In this document: positions 44,453 to 56,164 of the stretch, one piece after another
Layout of the letters: the number at the start of each line of letters is the position of its first letter
Numbering within the stretch: the first letter of the stretch is position 1
Origin: Malus domestica
Lineage: Eukaryota > Streptophyta > Magnoliopsida > Rosales > Rosaceae
Assembly: GCF_042453785.1 (NCBI RefSeq)
Contig: NC_091671.1
Location: 11,540,001-11,604,000, forward strand
Reading direction: 5' to 3'
DNA: 64,000 bases
Notes under the pieces: model-generated
Told to the model about the DNA's origin: nothing
What the model saw: the letters and a program-made list of their open reading frames with translations, nothing else
Database searches by the model: none
Translations under genes and position numbers: made by a program

Positions 44453-45467
44453 TAGGGCTGGTTCGGTATGGGATACCGAACCGAAAATGACATAACAAAT
44501 CCCGAACCGAAAATTTTCAGGACGAGAATAAGAGGACCGATCCCAAACCGAAACTTCGGGATTCCCGAATTTCGGTATTCCCAAAAAAAATTTGGTATTT
44601 CGAGATTTCCCGAAACTGAACTTGCATTGAAATCCAAATCAACTAATTGAAATCGAAAACATTCGAACCTGCATGAAAAACCCAAAATGAAATCAGAGAA
44701 GTGACAGTGAATCAGTGAAGATTGATGGGAGATAGAGAGACAGAGTGAAGAGATAGTTCGTTTTCCTCTTGACCCGAGCCCCTAATTCGAAACCCTAATC
44801 CCCAATTCGAAACCCTAAGCCCCAATTCGAAACCCTAATTTGAAACCCCACATAGAGAATCAATGGAGAGAATCCGAGGTGGGGATGAAGCCGTGATGTG
44901 TGGTGGTGGCCGGAGGGGAGAGAGTTCGTCGGAGTGAGACTGTGAGAGGGTGGTGGCTGCTAGGCTTCGAATTCGAGAAGGAGAGACAAAGAGAATCTGA
45001 GACTGAGTGAAGGGCCAAAGATGAGAAATGAGAGAGAGTGAGTATGGATGTGTCGGCTTGGGTTTGAATTGAGTTGAAGGAATGTTTTGGTGGCTTCGCC
45101 TTTCTGGGTTGCAAAGCAGATGGAGATAATGAGAGAGAGAGAGAGAGAGAGCAGCAGACAGCACCCATGTGCTTTGATAAAACTTCAAGCGTCGGGCACA
45201 CAATCAGATCCTTATCCCCACACTTAAGTTATTCTAATAATATAAATAGGCCATATACATATATTCCAACATATATATAACAATAGGGTTTAAAGTTCGG
45301 TTCGGGATGGGAATACCGAACAATTTTAAGTGTGAGACCGAATCTCATACCGAAAAATTCGGGATCGGTTTGGTTTCGGTATCAAAATTTTCGGGATTTT
45401 CGGTATGGTTTTTTTTCGGTTTGGTTTCGGTATGGTTTGGGATTTTTGGTATTTTTTTCCACCCCTG
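44453..45467. mobile_element. hAT-type DNA transposon, non-autonomous, 1.0 kb
   Basis: A perfect 8-bp TSD ATCAAAAG lies at 44445-44452 and 45468-45475. Ends TAGGGCTGGTTCGG and, inverted, CAGGGGTGGAAAAAA. Subterminal regions are dense in ATACCGAA/TTCGGTAT motifs. The interior holds a tandem run of CCCAATTCGAAACCCTAA (44,775-44,850) and a (GA)n tract (45130-45152). No transposase is present. It sits about 270 bp upstream of the PDIL5-1 start codon. Confidence 0.85.
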
Positions 45468-45737
45468 ATCAAAAGTAAGAGTAAAATAAAAAAATGGGAA
45501 TATGATTATCATTTTGTCAAAATGTTAAAATTACAATTTTGCCGTCCTTTTTTGTCAAGAATGACTCAAAAGTGAGGCCAAAAATGAGAAAAAAAGGCAA
45601 AAAGTTGACGAGGATGGTTTTCTAAATATACAGTTAAGTGTAGATTCGTAAACGAGCTGAAGTTGGGAGAGAACTTCACATAGGCTCGTCCGTCGATCAT
45701 ATTTTCACGGAAAATTTTTATAATTTTCTCAGCAGCG

Positions 45738-47945
45738 ATGAAAACCCACTCTCCTTGTCTAGTTTTCATCTCAGTTCTTCTCTTTCTTCTTCCAATTCTA
45801 ACAACATATACCGAAGCCGAGGTTATAACCCTAACCGCTGACACCTTCTCCGACAAGGTAACAACTGCAAAACCCCTTCAAATTCTTCATTGATTTGCAT
45901 TCAATTTCACAGATCCAATCTAAATAATTTCACGGATCCAATTTTTCAATTTCTACACACAAGCATATATAGTTAGGGTTTTTAACCCTAACCAGATCAT
46001 ATTTTTCCTTACTCATCAATCCCTGGCGGTCTTATCAATGCTAATCCCTAGTTAGTTTTGCCCTTTTTGTCAATTGTGTTTTGATATAGTATCGGTGACA
46101 GAATTAAATGGCGATTGAGTCTACGAAATCGGACTGGAAGTTAAAGTGAAATTTTTTATGGGTTGAGTTTTATAAGAAATGTATGTTTTTTATTAAGTAG
46201 GTAGGAGTTTGGAAAGATATGCCATGCCCGCTAATTAGAAATTTATTTTCCCTTTATCGCCTTGCCGATTGTTTATTTGCGTATGCGTTTTTCGTAGGTG
46301 AAGGAGAAAGACACGGCATGGTTTGTGAAATTTTGTGTGCCATGGTGTAAGCATTGGTAAGTTTCTCGCATCTTTCGAGTTTATGATTGGCGAGATTTAT
46401 TTGATTGTTATTCATACTGGTAATGGTAACATTTGGTTTCAGTAAGAACTTGGGTACATTGTGGGAGGACCTTGGGAAGACAATGGAAGGTGAAGACGAA
46501 ATAGAGGTTGGGGAGGTTGATTGTAGTACGAGTAAACCAGTATGTTCAAAAGTTGACATTCATTCGTATCCTACGTTTAAAGTATTCTATGATGGTGAAG
46601 AAGTTGCAAAATATCAAGGTGCGATTTGAATTTCGTTTCTGCTATATCAGTTGTGTTTCCATCCATATTCATCTTTGTGCTGCATAAAATCTTTTCTATT
46701 TGATCTACTCAGGCTTACTATTATCACTTACACTATCTCTAAACAATTGCGCTTCCAATTTCTATGAAATTCCTGTTGAAGGGCCTTGTCCAGAAAATAG
46801 ATTTCAAGTGCAAGCTTCTCGCAGGCTTGGGCACGTATTTCCCCTAAAGTGCCTGTTAGTAACATCTGAGAAAAGAAAGTGTTCATATATATTTATTTTC
46901 AATTCAGATCAGTAGCACTTGCCTATTCATTTTTGTTCGATACAGATTCATTTGGGAAAGCATTATAATTTATTTTGGGCATATAAATTGGCCATCACAT
47001 CTGCGTATCATTCATTATCCAACTTGTCATCTTAAATATAATAACAACAGTGGAAATCCATCACAAATAAGAAGTCCTAACATTTGGCTACGGCTGACAT
47101 TGAAAGAGGCAATATGGTATTGTTGTGGAAAAGTGATAAATACTGCACTTTACCTTATCATACCCCAATGTTGAAAAAGATATGTGCATGTTTTTATATT
47201 ATTTTTTGCACTTTTTTCTTTTTTGGTGGAGGAGGAATGTTAGATATAAATTGCGAAAAATGTTTGAGTGGTGCTGTCTTAAGTGTGTACCTGTGAAAGA
47301 TTTGGCTGCTTTGTGTAGTATAGCGGTGCTAGAGATGAATATTTGTGGTGACTGATCCTTGGCTTATTTAGTATATACATACTTAATATTGGCTGGCTTT
47401 GTTTAGTATAAATAATGAATATTTGTGGTGACTGATCCTTGGCTTATTTAGTATATACATACTTAATATTGGCTGGCCTTGTTTAGTATAAATACTGGGA
47501 CATTGGTTCTGTTAACCATTAGATTGGTGGCCATGACAATGACTATTATTTCTGTGTGATGATGATACCTCAGATTATAGTCAAATACCTAGGTTTCAAA
47601 ATATATGTAAACTACTCAGGTCCCATAAGCAAATGTAGGTGATGGAATATCTAGCTATGGATTCATTTGAAGTGAGTTTGATCTGTTATCAGTCCAAATA
47701 ACTGTTTCATCTGTTGTGTATATTATTTGTAGACTCCGGTCAAGTGCAGCCTATTCAAGGCTGAGTTTTTAATTTATGGCCCAAACGACGTATTAGACTT
47801 TCTATAGTGCAGTATCTCACTTAGTTATTGTTTCTTGTACAAATGATCAGGGCCGAGGGATGTTGACTCACTAAAGAAGTTTGTCTTGGAAGAAGCTGAA
47901 AAGGCAGCAACAAAGGCACAGCTTGACAGTGATAAGGAGTTGTAG
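45738..47945 (+). CDS. PDIL5-1: Protein disulfide isomerase-like 5-1
   Basis: Four exons: 45738-45857, 46298-46356, 46443-46618 and 47851-47945, total 149 residues; the Arabidopsis protein is about the same size. Residues 1-28 form a signal peptide (MKTHSPCLVFISVLLFLLPI). A single thioredoxin domain follows: EVITLTADTFSDKVKEKDTA, WFVKFCVPWCKHCKNLGTLW, EVDCSTSKPVCSKVDIHSYP, TFKVFYDGEEVAKYQGPRDV. The active site is CKHC rather than the classical CGHC, as in other PDIL5-1 proteins. The C terminus DSDKEL is not a canonical KDEL signal. It acts in oxidative folding in the secretory pathway. The large intron 3 carries an 80-bp tandem duplication. The gene is convergent with EF-1-alpha. Confidence 0.92.
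47335..47492. repeat. 80-bp tandem duplication in PDIL5-1 intron 3
   Basis: AATGAATATTTGTGGTGACT followed by GATCCTTGGCTTATTTAG and TTAATATTGGCTGGC occurs twice in succession. Confidence 0.85.
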
Positions 47946-48822
47946 ATCAGGTAGATACCTTGTGAAGGCTAATTGTGAAATCTGAAACTATGTACTGCAG
48001 ATGTGTGTGTAACAAATGAATGTACCTGCTGCAGATGTGACTTGCGTGTTGAACCAGCAGTAGCGCACATTGCGACAGACATCATCTCAGCTTCGGTATT
48101 TTGGTTCGGGCACAACAATTTTGAATCGGGATCACAACTCCAGCGAGGCAGATATCAACCACAACCGATACGTACGTGGGCAAGAGCAGCTTGTATTCAT
48201 CAATGAAATTTAAATACTACGTAAATTTCTCACAGGATATTTTGTTTGGATGTTCGTTAGGTTGGTGGGATTGTCCATGTTTAAGTTGTTGCAGATTTAA
48301 ATTGAACACGAATGTTCGGATTTATAAGATGTTTCAATTGCGCAAGATAGTGTTTTTTTTTACTGAAGTTTGGCACGGTCTCTGGCTGACCAGAAGGTTT
48401 GGGCGGATAGCTAGTATCCGAAACACGGTCTGCACAAAGTGTGGTATTCACCACATAAAAACTCGGCACGCCCGAAATTCAGATCTAAAAAGAAAACATA
48501 AGAGCAAAAGCCAAGAAGACAATTTTAACACAAGCAGATTTAACACAGATTGCGGACATTAATACAAAGTTGTCCAATGACCCACTAAACGACCGATTTC
48601 AATGTATAAACCAACAAATAGCATACAACACAGCTTGCCGAGCAACCAGAATCGCTTCTAGCGGCTCAGCTCCTCCACAATCCTTGCAAGCAAGGCAAGA
48701 GGGCTACGATGTAAAACTTGTAAAACCTGTCCAAGTAACTCCGAGAGTAGCACAAAAATGGAAAATAAACGACTTCAGACAAAACTGATCTAGCTAAGGG
48801 CGGGACGATAACATAAAACACT
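47946..48822. other. Convergent 3' flanks of PDIL5-1 and EF-1-alpha
   Basis: No further gene is seen. This region should hold both 3' untranslated regions and polyadenylation sites. Confidence 0.55.
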
Positions 48823-50264
48823 TCACTTCTTCTTGGCTGCGGCTTTGGTCACCTTGGCACCAGTTGGCTCCTTCTTCTCCACACTCTTGATCACACCCAC
48901 AGCAACGGTCTGGCGCATGTCTCTCACAGCAAAACGTCCGAGAGGGGGGTACTCAGAGAAGGTCTCGACAACCATGGGCTTGGTGGGAATCATCTTAACC
49001 ATACCAGCATCTCCGTTCTTCAAGAATTTGGGCTCCTTCTCAAGCTCCTTACCGGATCGCCTGTCAATCTTGGTCAAGATCTCAGCAAACTTGACAGCAA
49101 TGTGGGAGGTGTGGCAATCGAGCACTGGAGCATAACCATTTCCAATCTGCCCAGGGTGGTTCATGATGATGACCTGAGAGGTAAAGTTGGCAGCCTCCTT
49201 TGCAGGATCATCCTTGGAGTTGGAAGCAACAAAACCACGCTTCAGATCCTTGACAGCAACATTCTTAACATTGAACCCGACATTGTCACCGGGAAGAGCC
49301 TCCTGAAGAGCTTCATGGTGCATCTCAACAGACTTAACTTCAGTGGTCAGACCAGTGGGACCGAAGGTCACAACCATACCAGGCTTCACAACACCAGTTT
49401 CAACTCGTCCCACAGGCACAGTTCCAATGCCACCAATCTTGTACACATCCTGAAGTGGGAGACGGAGGGGCTTGTCTGAGGGCCTCTTGGGCTCATTGAT
49501 CAGGTCAAGGGCCTCAAGAAGGGTTGGTCCCTTGTACCAGTCTAGGTTGGTGGACCTCTCAATCATGTTGTCACCCTCAAATCCAGAAATGGGGACAAAG
49601 GCAATTTTGTCAGGGTTGTACCCAACCTTCTTGAGGTAGGATGAGACTTCCTTCACGATTTCATCGTACCTTGCCTTCGAGTACTTGGGAGTAGTGGCAT
49701 CCATCTGCAAAATTCAGAAATAATGAAACATAAGTTAGAACTGTCCACAAATAAGTACAACCATAACAACTGAAATGTCCCCAAATAATGTATAAGACCC
49801 ACCTTGTTGCAGCAGCAAATCATCTGCTTGACACCAAGAGTGAAAGCAAGCAGAGCATGCTCACGGGTCTGACCATCCTTGGAAATACCGGCCTCAAAAC
49901 CACCAGTGGTGGAATCAATAATGAGGACAGCACAATCAGCCTGGGAGGTACCAGTGATCATGTTCTTGATGAAATCACGATGTCCGGGAGCATCAATAAC
50001 AGTGCAGTAGTACTTGGTGGTCTCAAACTTCCACAAGGCAATATCAATGGTAATACCACGCTCACGCTCAGCCTTGAGCTTGTCCAACACCCAAGCATAC
50101 TTGAATGACCTCTTGTTCATCTCAGCAGCCTCCTTCTCGAACCTCTCAATGACACGCTTGTCAATACCTCCAAGCTTGTAGATCAAGTGACCAGTGGTGG
50201 TTGACTTCCCAGAGTCGACATGGCCAATGACCACAATGTTGATGTGAAACTTTTCCTTACCCAT
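48823..50264 (-). CDS. EF1A: Translation elongation factor 1-alpha
   Basis: Two coding exons, 50264-49803 and 49704-48823, joined by a GT-AG intron, give 447 residues, the normal plant size. GTP-binding motifs are all present: GHVDSGKS at 14-21, DAPGH in switch II, NKMD at 153-156 spanning the intron, and SGFEGDN. Domains II and III follow ([60 protein letters not shown]), ending TKAAAKKK. The protein delivers aminoacyl-tRNA to the ribosomal A site in the cytosol. The presence of introns shows it is not a retrocopy. A 5' leader intron is predicted (50286-51315). The frame is intact, and the gene is probably strongly expressed. Confidence 0.97.
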
Positions 50265-50285
50265 GATGGGATCTCAGCAAGTTAT

Positions 50286-51315
50286 CTGAAAGTGCAGAAA
50301 ACAACAATCATCAAAACACAACGGGCAATTAGCCTGAATGAAATATACAATCATCTAGGCATGGCCAATTAATCATCAAACAATTAGGCAGACAGCATAT
50401 ATTATAAGAAATTAAATCCAAATCAACAATGTAAAGTATTTATGGAAATATAAAATAGAACTCAGTCCCTTAGATGTTCTTAGATATGCGATCATTACCG
50501 CAAATCATTACAGGTCTGAAGGAATCATCACAGTTACTACAAAATAAGTAAATATTTACAGGATTTACAAATTAAAAGAAACAAAGATAAATTTTAATAT
50601 AATTTAAAAACATGCACAACCAAAAAAGTTAGTTGCTACAGTGTTCCTAAATAAACAAGAGAAAATTGAACTCAGTCCCTTAGATGTTCTTAGATCTGCG
50701 ATCATATCCGCAAATCATTACAGGTCTGTAGGAATCATCAATGTTACAATCAATTTATTGAACCCAAATGCATGATATTACTAAATGTAACAAAATTAAA
50801 CGTTTTAAATACAAATTTCGAAATTAATTTATGAATAAGTTTAGTTGCACCAATAATCCTCAAATAAACAAGAGAAAATTCGAGGTAAAAATTTATGGAA
50901 AGCAACACGATTAATATTGCTTCAAGGGAACGAGTCACATGGAACTGATAAATCCACAAACCAGATAATGAAGCCTAATATGGTAAAAAAGATAAACCCA
51001 AATCTGATTAGATCTTCCGCATCTGATACAAGAAGCTAAAGGATTTGCATGCACATTCAAGAACCCAGTTCATAAATCCTCAAACATTTTCAGAAAAAAA
51101 AAAAAAAAAAAAAACACAAGAAACCCACATGCAGTTTCTTCAAAACCCACGAACGCAAATGAAAAATTTTCAACACAAACCCATAGATCCAATCACAAAT
51201 ATTCATCCACAACCAAAACCCAGATCATCGATTCACTTCAATAAATCAGATAACATGCAAACCAAGAAGATTTCAAGAATTTTGAAGCCATAGAAGTTTA
51301 AGCAGAAATGCTAAC
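50286..51315 (-). other. EF-1-alpha 5' leader intron
   Basis: On the minus strand a donor (TTGAG/GTTAGC at 51315) and an acceptor (CTTTCAG/ATAACTTG, exon resuming at 50285) bracket a 1,030-bp AT-rich intron. Leader introns of this size are usual in plant EF-1-alpha genes and often raise expression. It contains a direct repeat: CTCAGTCCCTTAGATGTTCT with a further 50 bp at 50461-50530 and again at 50672-50740. Confidence 0.7.
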
Positions 51316-51419
51316 CTCAAGTAATCGAGGAGTGAAAGATGGAAGGGGGTTCTCTCTCGCCGCAGACTTTGTAATCAGGAGCGAGATCGAGTAGAGGAAG
51401 ATGGCAGTGAGGACCTCGG

Positions 51420-51465
51420 GGATTTAAAGGGGAGCGAGTGCTGCATCAGTTTCGTTAGGGTTTCT
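51420..51465 (-). promoter_or_regulatory. EF-1-alpha promoter: TATA-like and telo-box
   Basis: On the minus strand AAACCCTAA (51455-51463) is a telo-box, common in promoters of translation genes. TTTAAAT (about 51422-51428) is a plausible TATA element about 100 bp before the leader splice donor. Confidence 0.6.
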
Positions 51466-51873
51466 TTCTGAGCCGTTGGATGTTTGGTATTTGATCTAAC
51501 GGTTATAACGTTTACTTAGCACTGCGGCTGGCTTGTGCGTGTGGTGATGCCCTAATGTTTACACATGATGTTGCCACTTTGCCGTTTCGCGTATTCTTTC
51601 TCAGTAAATGACCATCTTGTCCTTTCATTTCATTATGTTGATTTACCTCTCTCGTATTTTGTATTTTCTGCTTATTGAGCTCTTGCATAACCGTATTGAG
51701 TTTGGATTTTGTCAGTAACTAATTAAATATTCAATCTAATAAAATTTATCATTTGAAAAAAAAAAATTAAGATCAAATATAAAAAATAATAATTAAAAAC
51801 AAAAGTTTTAACTTGAAAACTCACTCACTAGAAGTCAACAAAGATGTGCCAATAACCATGAAATATGAAATAC

Positions 51874-52043
51874 GAGAGAATTTTTAGCGTGCTCAAAACA
51901 CAGTGGTACATCATACGTCACTATACAAATAGTGAGATACTTGTGTTAAAAAAATTAATAACTTAAAAAATAAAACTCTTCACCACTTATATAATGACAC
52001 GTGGTGTCCACCTCTATTCCTAACACACTAAGAAATTTTCTCC
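51874..52043. mobile_element. MITE family B, copy 2
   Basis: Flanks ATGAAATAC and ATAAAATAC form a 9-bp TSD with one mismatch. Ends GAGAGAATTTTTAGCGTG and CACTAAGAAATTTTCTCC are inverted, and the body contains GACACGTGGTGTCC. Confidence 0.75.
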
Positions 52044-52973
52044 ATAAAATACCAAATGCCATAATGAGATCAAGTCTTGGTTTGGTAAACATTCAACTTC
52101 AGCTTTTTTCACAGCTTTGGGTGAAAAAAGCCAAAAACACAAATATGAAAAACCCAGCTTTGAAAAATCAGCTTTTTTTCACAGCTGCTTATTCTCACAG
52201 CACAGCAGAAACAAATTTTTTTTTTCAAAGCAAAGTAATACCAAACCAACCACAAGTCGGTAGAAAAGAAACCTTGCCTAGCTTGACCATAAGACGCCAT
52301 CCAAGAAGAAGTGTCATCCGCTTAACATCCTCCTTGCACCAAATCTCACTCTCAGAAAACTTGGTTGGAATAGAAGACTTTACAGAATTCTATTTTGTGA
52401 CAACAACTATAAAAATTAAATTTGACATTCAACAACTATAAAAATTAAATTTGACATTTCTATTAAAGACGATCTAAAATATCAAACTCATTCGTAATGA
52501 AAATTACCACTAGACTAATAATGGGTAGAATTGGCACTAAGATGTCAACATTTGGGATTTGGTGTGGAGATCAATTTTCTGGGTAGTCATTTCAATTCAA
52601 AACGTATTTGGGCCAAAAGTTGGGTTTGGCTGGGTTTAGGCCAATCTAGTGGATCCCGTAACAAACCGCACGAGCCTCTTTTTTTTTTTTCTTTTGCACA
52701 CGTGCCTCCTTTGTGATATATAATGTTTTGTATTGTCATAAAATAGGGAAAGGATCCTCTCTGATCATTTATACCAAACTCATCAATTCGGGCTCTTAAA
52801 ATTTGATCAACCAATTAAAAGCAGGTTCCTTTAAAAGTTATGATAACTTTAACCGTTGAATCAAATTTCAAATGTCCGGACTGGTGAATTTTGTGGAGGA
52901 AAAATCCTTTTCGTAAAACGGCACCACTTGAGCAGCAGCAACAAACGTTCAGCAAACAGCGGTTAGCAGTAAC
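52044..52973. other. No gene; possible foldback MITE at about 52745-52917
   Basis: GGGAAAGGATCCTCTC and TGGAGGAAAAATCCTTTTCG form a short imperfect inverted pair. The rest is AT-rich intergenic DNA. Confidence 0.4.
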
Positions 52974-54912
52974 TGGGGGTGGGCAAACAGGTATAGGAAC
53001 CGTGGGTCGGGACAGAGATACGGACGGGTTCCTAATTTTTAAAAAGAGAAATGTGCAGGGGTGGGGCTTTGAAATTTTAGGAGCGGGGCAGTTTCAGAAG
53101 TATAGAAAAACGGGGATCCGGACCGGCCCGTTTGTAATTGCAATGGACGGACGGGATTGAAAAGGAACCTACCAGCAAATCTGAACCGTTAGTTTTACCC
53201 TAGGACCTATGTCTCCTCGAGCTCGACTCGATTCTCTCTGGCCTTCTCGCCTCGTCGTCTCCTCCACCACCCCGAGCTCGACTCTGTTGATTATGACCTC
53301 GTCGTCAGCAATGCCCAGACCAATGAAGGTTGGTTCTGATTTAGCTATTACCTTCTGAACATGTTGAAATTAATCACAGATATGGGTACGAACAGGTTGT
53401 ATGAGAGTGTGTTTGTCTGATTGAGTGGTAAAATCGTCGACCACCACATTCTCTATGGTGAATTGAGTCAATCTGAGTGGGGACAGCTTGTGTGAGGTTG
53501 AAATCTGGGCTCTTTAGGAATGGTTAATTTGACTAGAAATTCCTAGGAATTGTGGGTTGTGATGTGGGGATTCAAATTTTGGTAGCTTTTATCCTTGCCT
53601 TCATGGATTATATCATTACAATATTTTATGGTCTTTACGAGCTATGTTTTGTAATTTCAGAGTATCTTGATGAAGTGATGTTGATTCCCAAAAATACGTC
53701 AGTTGTATTGTTACTGATTCAGATCCTTTAACTTCTCGTCTTTAGTTAAGTTGCAAAATCCATAATCAATTTAGAGTTGGCATTATTACTTTGATCTTGT
53801 GTTTAATGAATCTGTGACCCCTAGGGCATGTACTTGGATAGGGTGATTGTGTTTCTTATGACCCCCTAGGGCAGATTTCAAGGGTTGGTAAAGTTAGGCT
53901 ATTTTTGTTTCTTTTGTTGTAGGTGAAAGGTGGAAGATAAGGTGGAGTACACTGAACCAGAAAGGACTAGTTTCCCGGCGGCTGAATAAGGTTAGTAAAA
54001 GTCTTCTTCCCACTGTATTCATTTCACCATTCAAACCCACTATTGATTTTGGTCTGATAAATGTAGATGGTCAAGAGTAACTTACATTTTTATCGTTTCT
54101 CTCTTGCAGCTGTCTGGAGAAGAGTGGCTCCAGATTCTTGAGGTTGGTTTCTGTAAATTTCATCATTTTATAGCCTCAAGAACTTATATTCTGGACTGAT
54201 CTGTCTTGAAACCACACTTGCTGCTTAAATTCATTATCCTCATCTTGTGCATGACATCATTTATACATTGCACGAGATCAAATAATCACCGACTGGTTGG
54301 TTGGCAACCAGAATGTTAATGCTTAGAACTTATTTGGTGGATTTCCTGTTCTGTGTCTAATTTGAGTCTATTGTTAGCTGCTGTTCCTTTTTCCTCAGGG
54401 TTGAGCCTATTTTTAAGCTGCTCTTCCTTTTTCCCTCTGCTTCTCGCATTCCTGTTTAGGCATTATTTATTTTCTTTAGGAACTGGAAGATCCTGTGACC
54501 TTATAGTTCTGTTGACCAATGTCAGAAGGCATTCGTAATGTAATAAAACATATGCAGCCCTATATTTTAGTAGTCTTGTGTTATGATTCTGTGGTCTGTT
54601 TTGTTTGTAGTTAGGTTAACTTAGTTAATTGAAGATCAGCTGCTATGTAGTTAGGTTAACTTAGTCTGGCATCGTAATGCTTCTTCTAGGGCACTGTAAA
54701 ATCTGTAAAAATTAAGTGTTTTTTATTTCCCAAAAAAAAAAAAGGGACCCGTGTACCCGGACCAAACCGGCCCGTTTGAAACGGGCCGAGTTAGGTCCGG
54801 TTCCTGTTTTAAAATCTGTTGTACCTGCCCCGGACCAACCCTTTTTTTTTTTAAACTCCGGTCCGGTCCGTTCCTTCAAAATTTGGCCTGGCCCGGCCCA
54901 TGCCCAGCCCTG
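52974..54912. mobile_element. hAT-type element, 1.9 kb, with gene-like interior
   Basis: Left end TGGGGGTGGGCAAAC and inverted right end CAGGGCTGGGCATGGG; flanks GCAGTAAC (52966-52973) and GCAGCAAC (54913-54920) make an 8-bp TSD with one mismatch. Subterminal regions are rich in CCGG/GGTCCGG motifs (53000-53150, 54745-54900). The interior looks like a gene fragment. GTGAAAGGTGGAAGATAAGG at about 53932 follows TTTGTTGTAG and ends at AATAAG/GTTAGT. CTGTCTGGAGAAGAGTGGCT at about 54110 follows CTCTTGCAG and ends at CTTGAG/GTTGG. The spliced frame could read ERWKIRWSTLNQKGLVSRRL, then NKLSGEEWLQILE. I do not recognise the source. Confidence 0.65.
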
Positions 54913-54920
54913 GCAGCAAC

Positions 54921-55860
54921 CAAGTACGCCTCCCTTTTTACTCTAGCTCTGTTCAGATTCTTGAGGTATGAATACATGTTACTAAAATGGATTCCGTTCC
55001 TAGTTTTTTTCCTTTTTCACATACACCCACTGATTAATGCTGGTTTTGAATTTACTAAAAAAGCTCTGCAAATTCATGGGTTGTGAAGAATTCATTGATA
55101 CCCAATAAAAAATAATGGGTTTTGGAAGAAAAAATTGATTAATGCTGTTGCTTTGGATTTGGAGTAATTAAGTGGTGTAAAGTTTGGAGCATTTAAGTAA
55201 TATATGCCTGGGTTTTAAATTTTCAGTAGAAACTTGATGGGAATTTTGTAAAAATGTGTTCAAATATGTTTATAAATTATAGGGAGGCAGCTACTGATGT
55301 TGTTGTGAGGACATTTTGCAAGAAGGTTTGAACTTTTGGAATACATTTGAACCGGTTTAATCGAAACCCCCTTCATAGGACTATAGGAGGTTTGGTTCTG
55401 CATTGTTATGGAACAAAAAAACTTACATTGATGTACTGAATATTCTTATTGGGTGATTATGGAATATACATAGCTATACGTGATCGATCATTGATATGTC
55501 GTTCATATTATTGGTTCCTGAAAAATTGATTATGCGGCTGTTGATATGGATCCTGCTCCAGCTATAGTCGATATGGGTGATTAGAATATGAAATCATATA
55601 ATTTTCTATCATTGCATCACCTCAACATGAATCCTTTGTGGAACTGTATTCATTTCATGTGAATCAATATCTGACAAGATGAATACTAAGTTAAACCAAT
55701 GCTCGATTTCCCATTTTTTATGTACAACACAGAATTATGTTAGCTTCTGAGGAGAGGACCCTATAAAGAATTATTATAAACTTCTCTTTTTTATTTAGGG
55801 AATCATAAGAATCAGAAAGGGACTGGTTGGAGAAGTTCTCTGCTATGGTATTCTCTCTCT

Positions 55861-55934
<74 letters not shown>

Positions 55935-56164
55935 TATTTCTATCATAACTCTCATGATTTATCTATTGTATTATTGCAGATACGATTTCCATTGTCTTAA
56001 TTCCTCTCAAGATTTTTTAACTTTGGGGGACTCACGCATATTTCTTCAATCCTAGGTATCATTGTGGATGCATTTGTAATTGATATTATTTTCTTATTTC
56101 CATTGTTCCTTTTTGGTGACAAATGACTTCATCTTGTATTTATGTCTCAGGAAAGTTGATGTGA
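54921..56164. other. Upstream region of HISN2; (CT)n(CA)n microsatellite at about 55848-55935
   Basis: No separate gene is supported. CTCAG/GAAAGTTGATGTGA just before the HISN2 ATG looks like a leader splice acceptor, so upstream non-coding exons of HISN2 may lie in this stretch. Confidence 0.45.

Noticed and set aside
49102..49479. Open frame antisense to EF-1-alpha
   Set aside because: Shadow of the conserved EF-1-alpha codons; no independent motif.
52531..53160. ORFs around the hAT left end
   Set aside because: Short, cross the element border, no recognisable domain.
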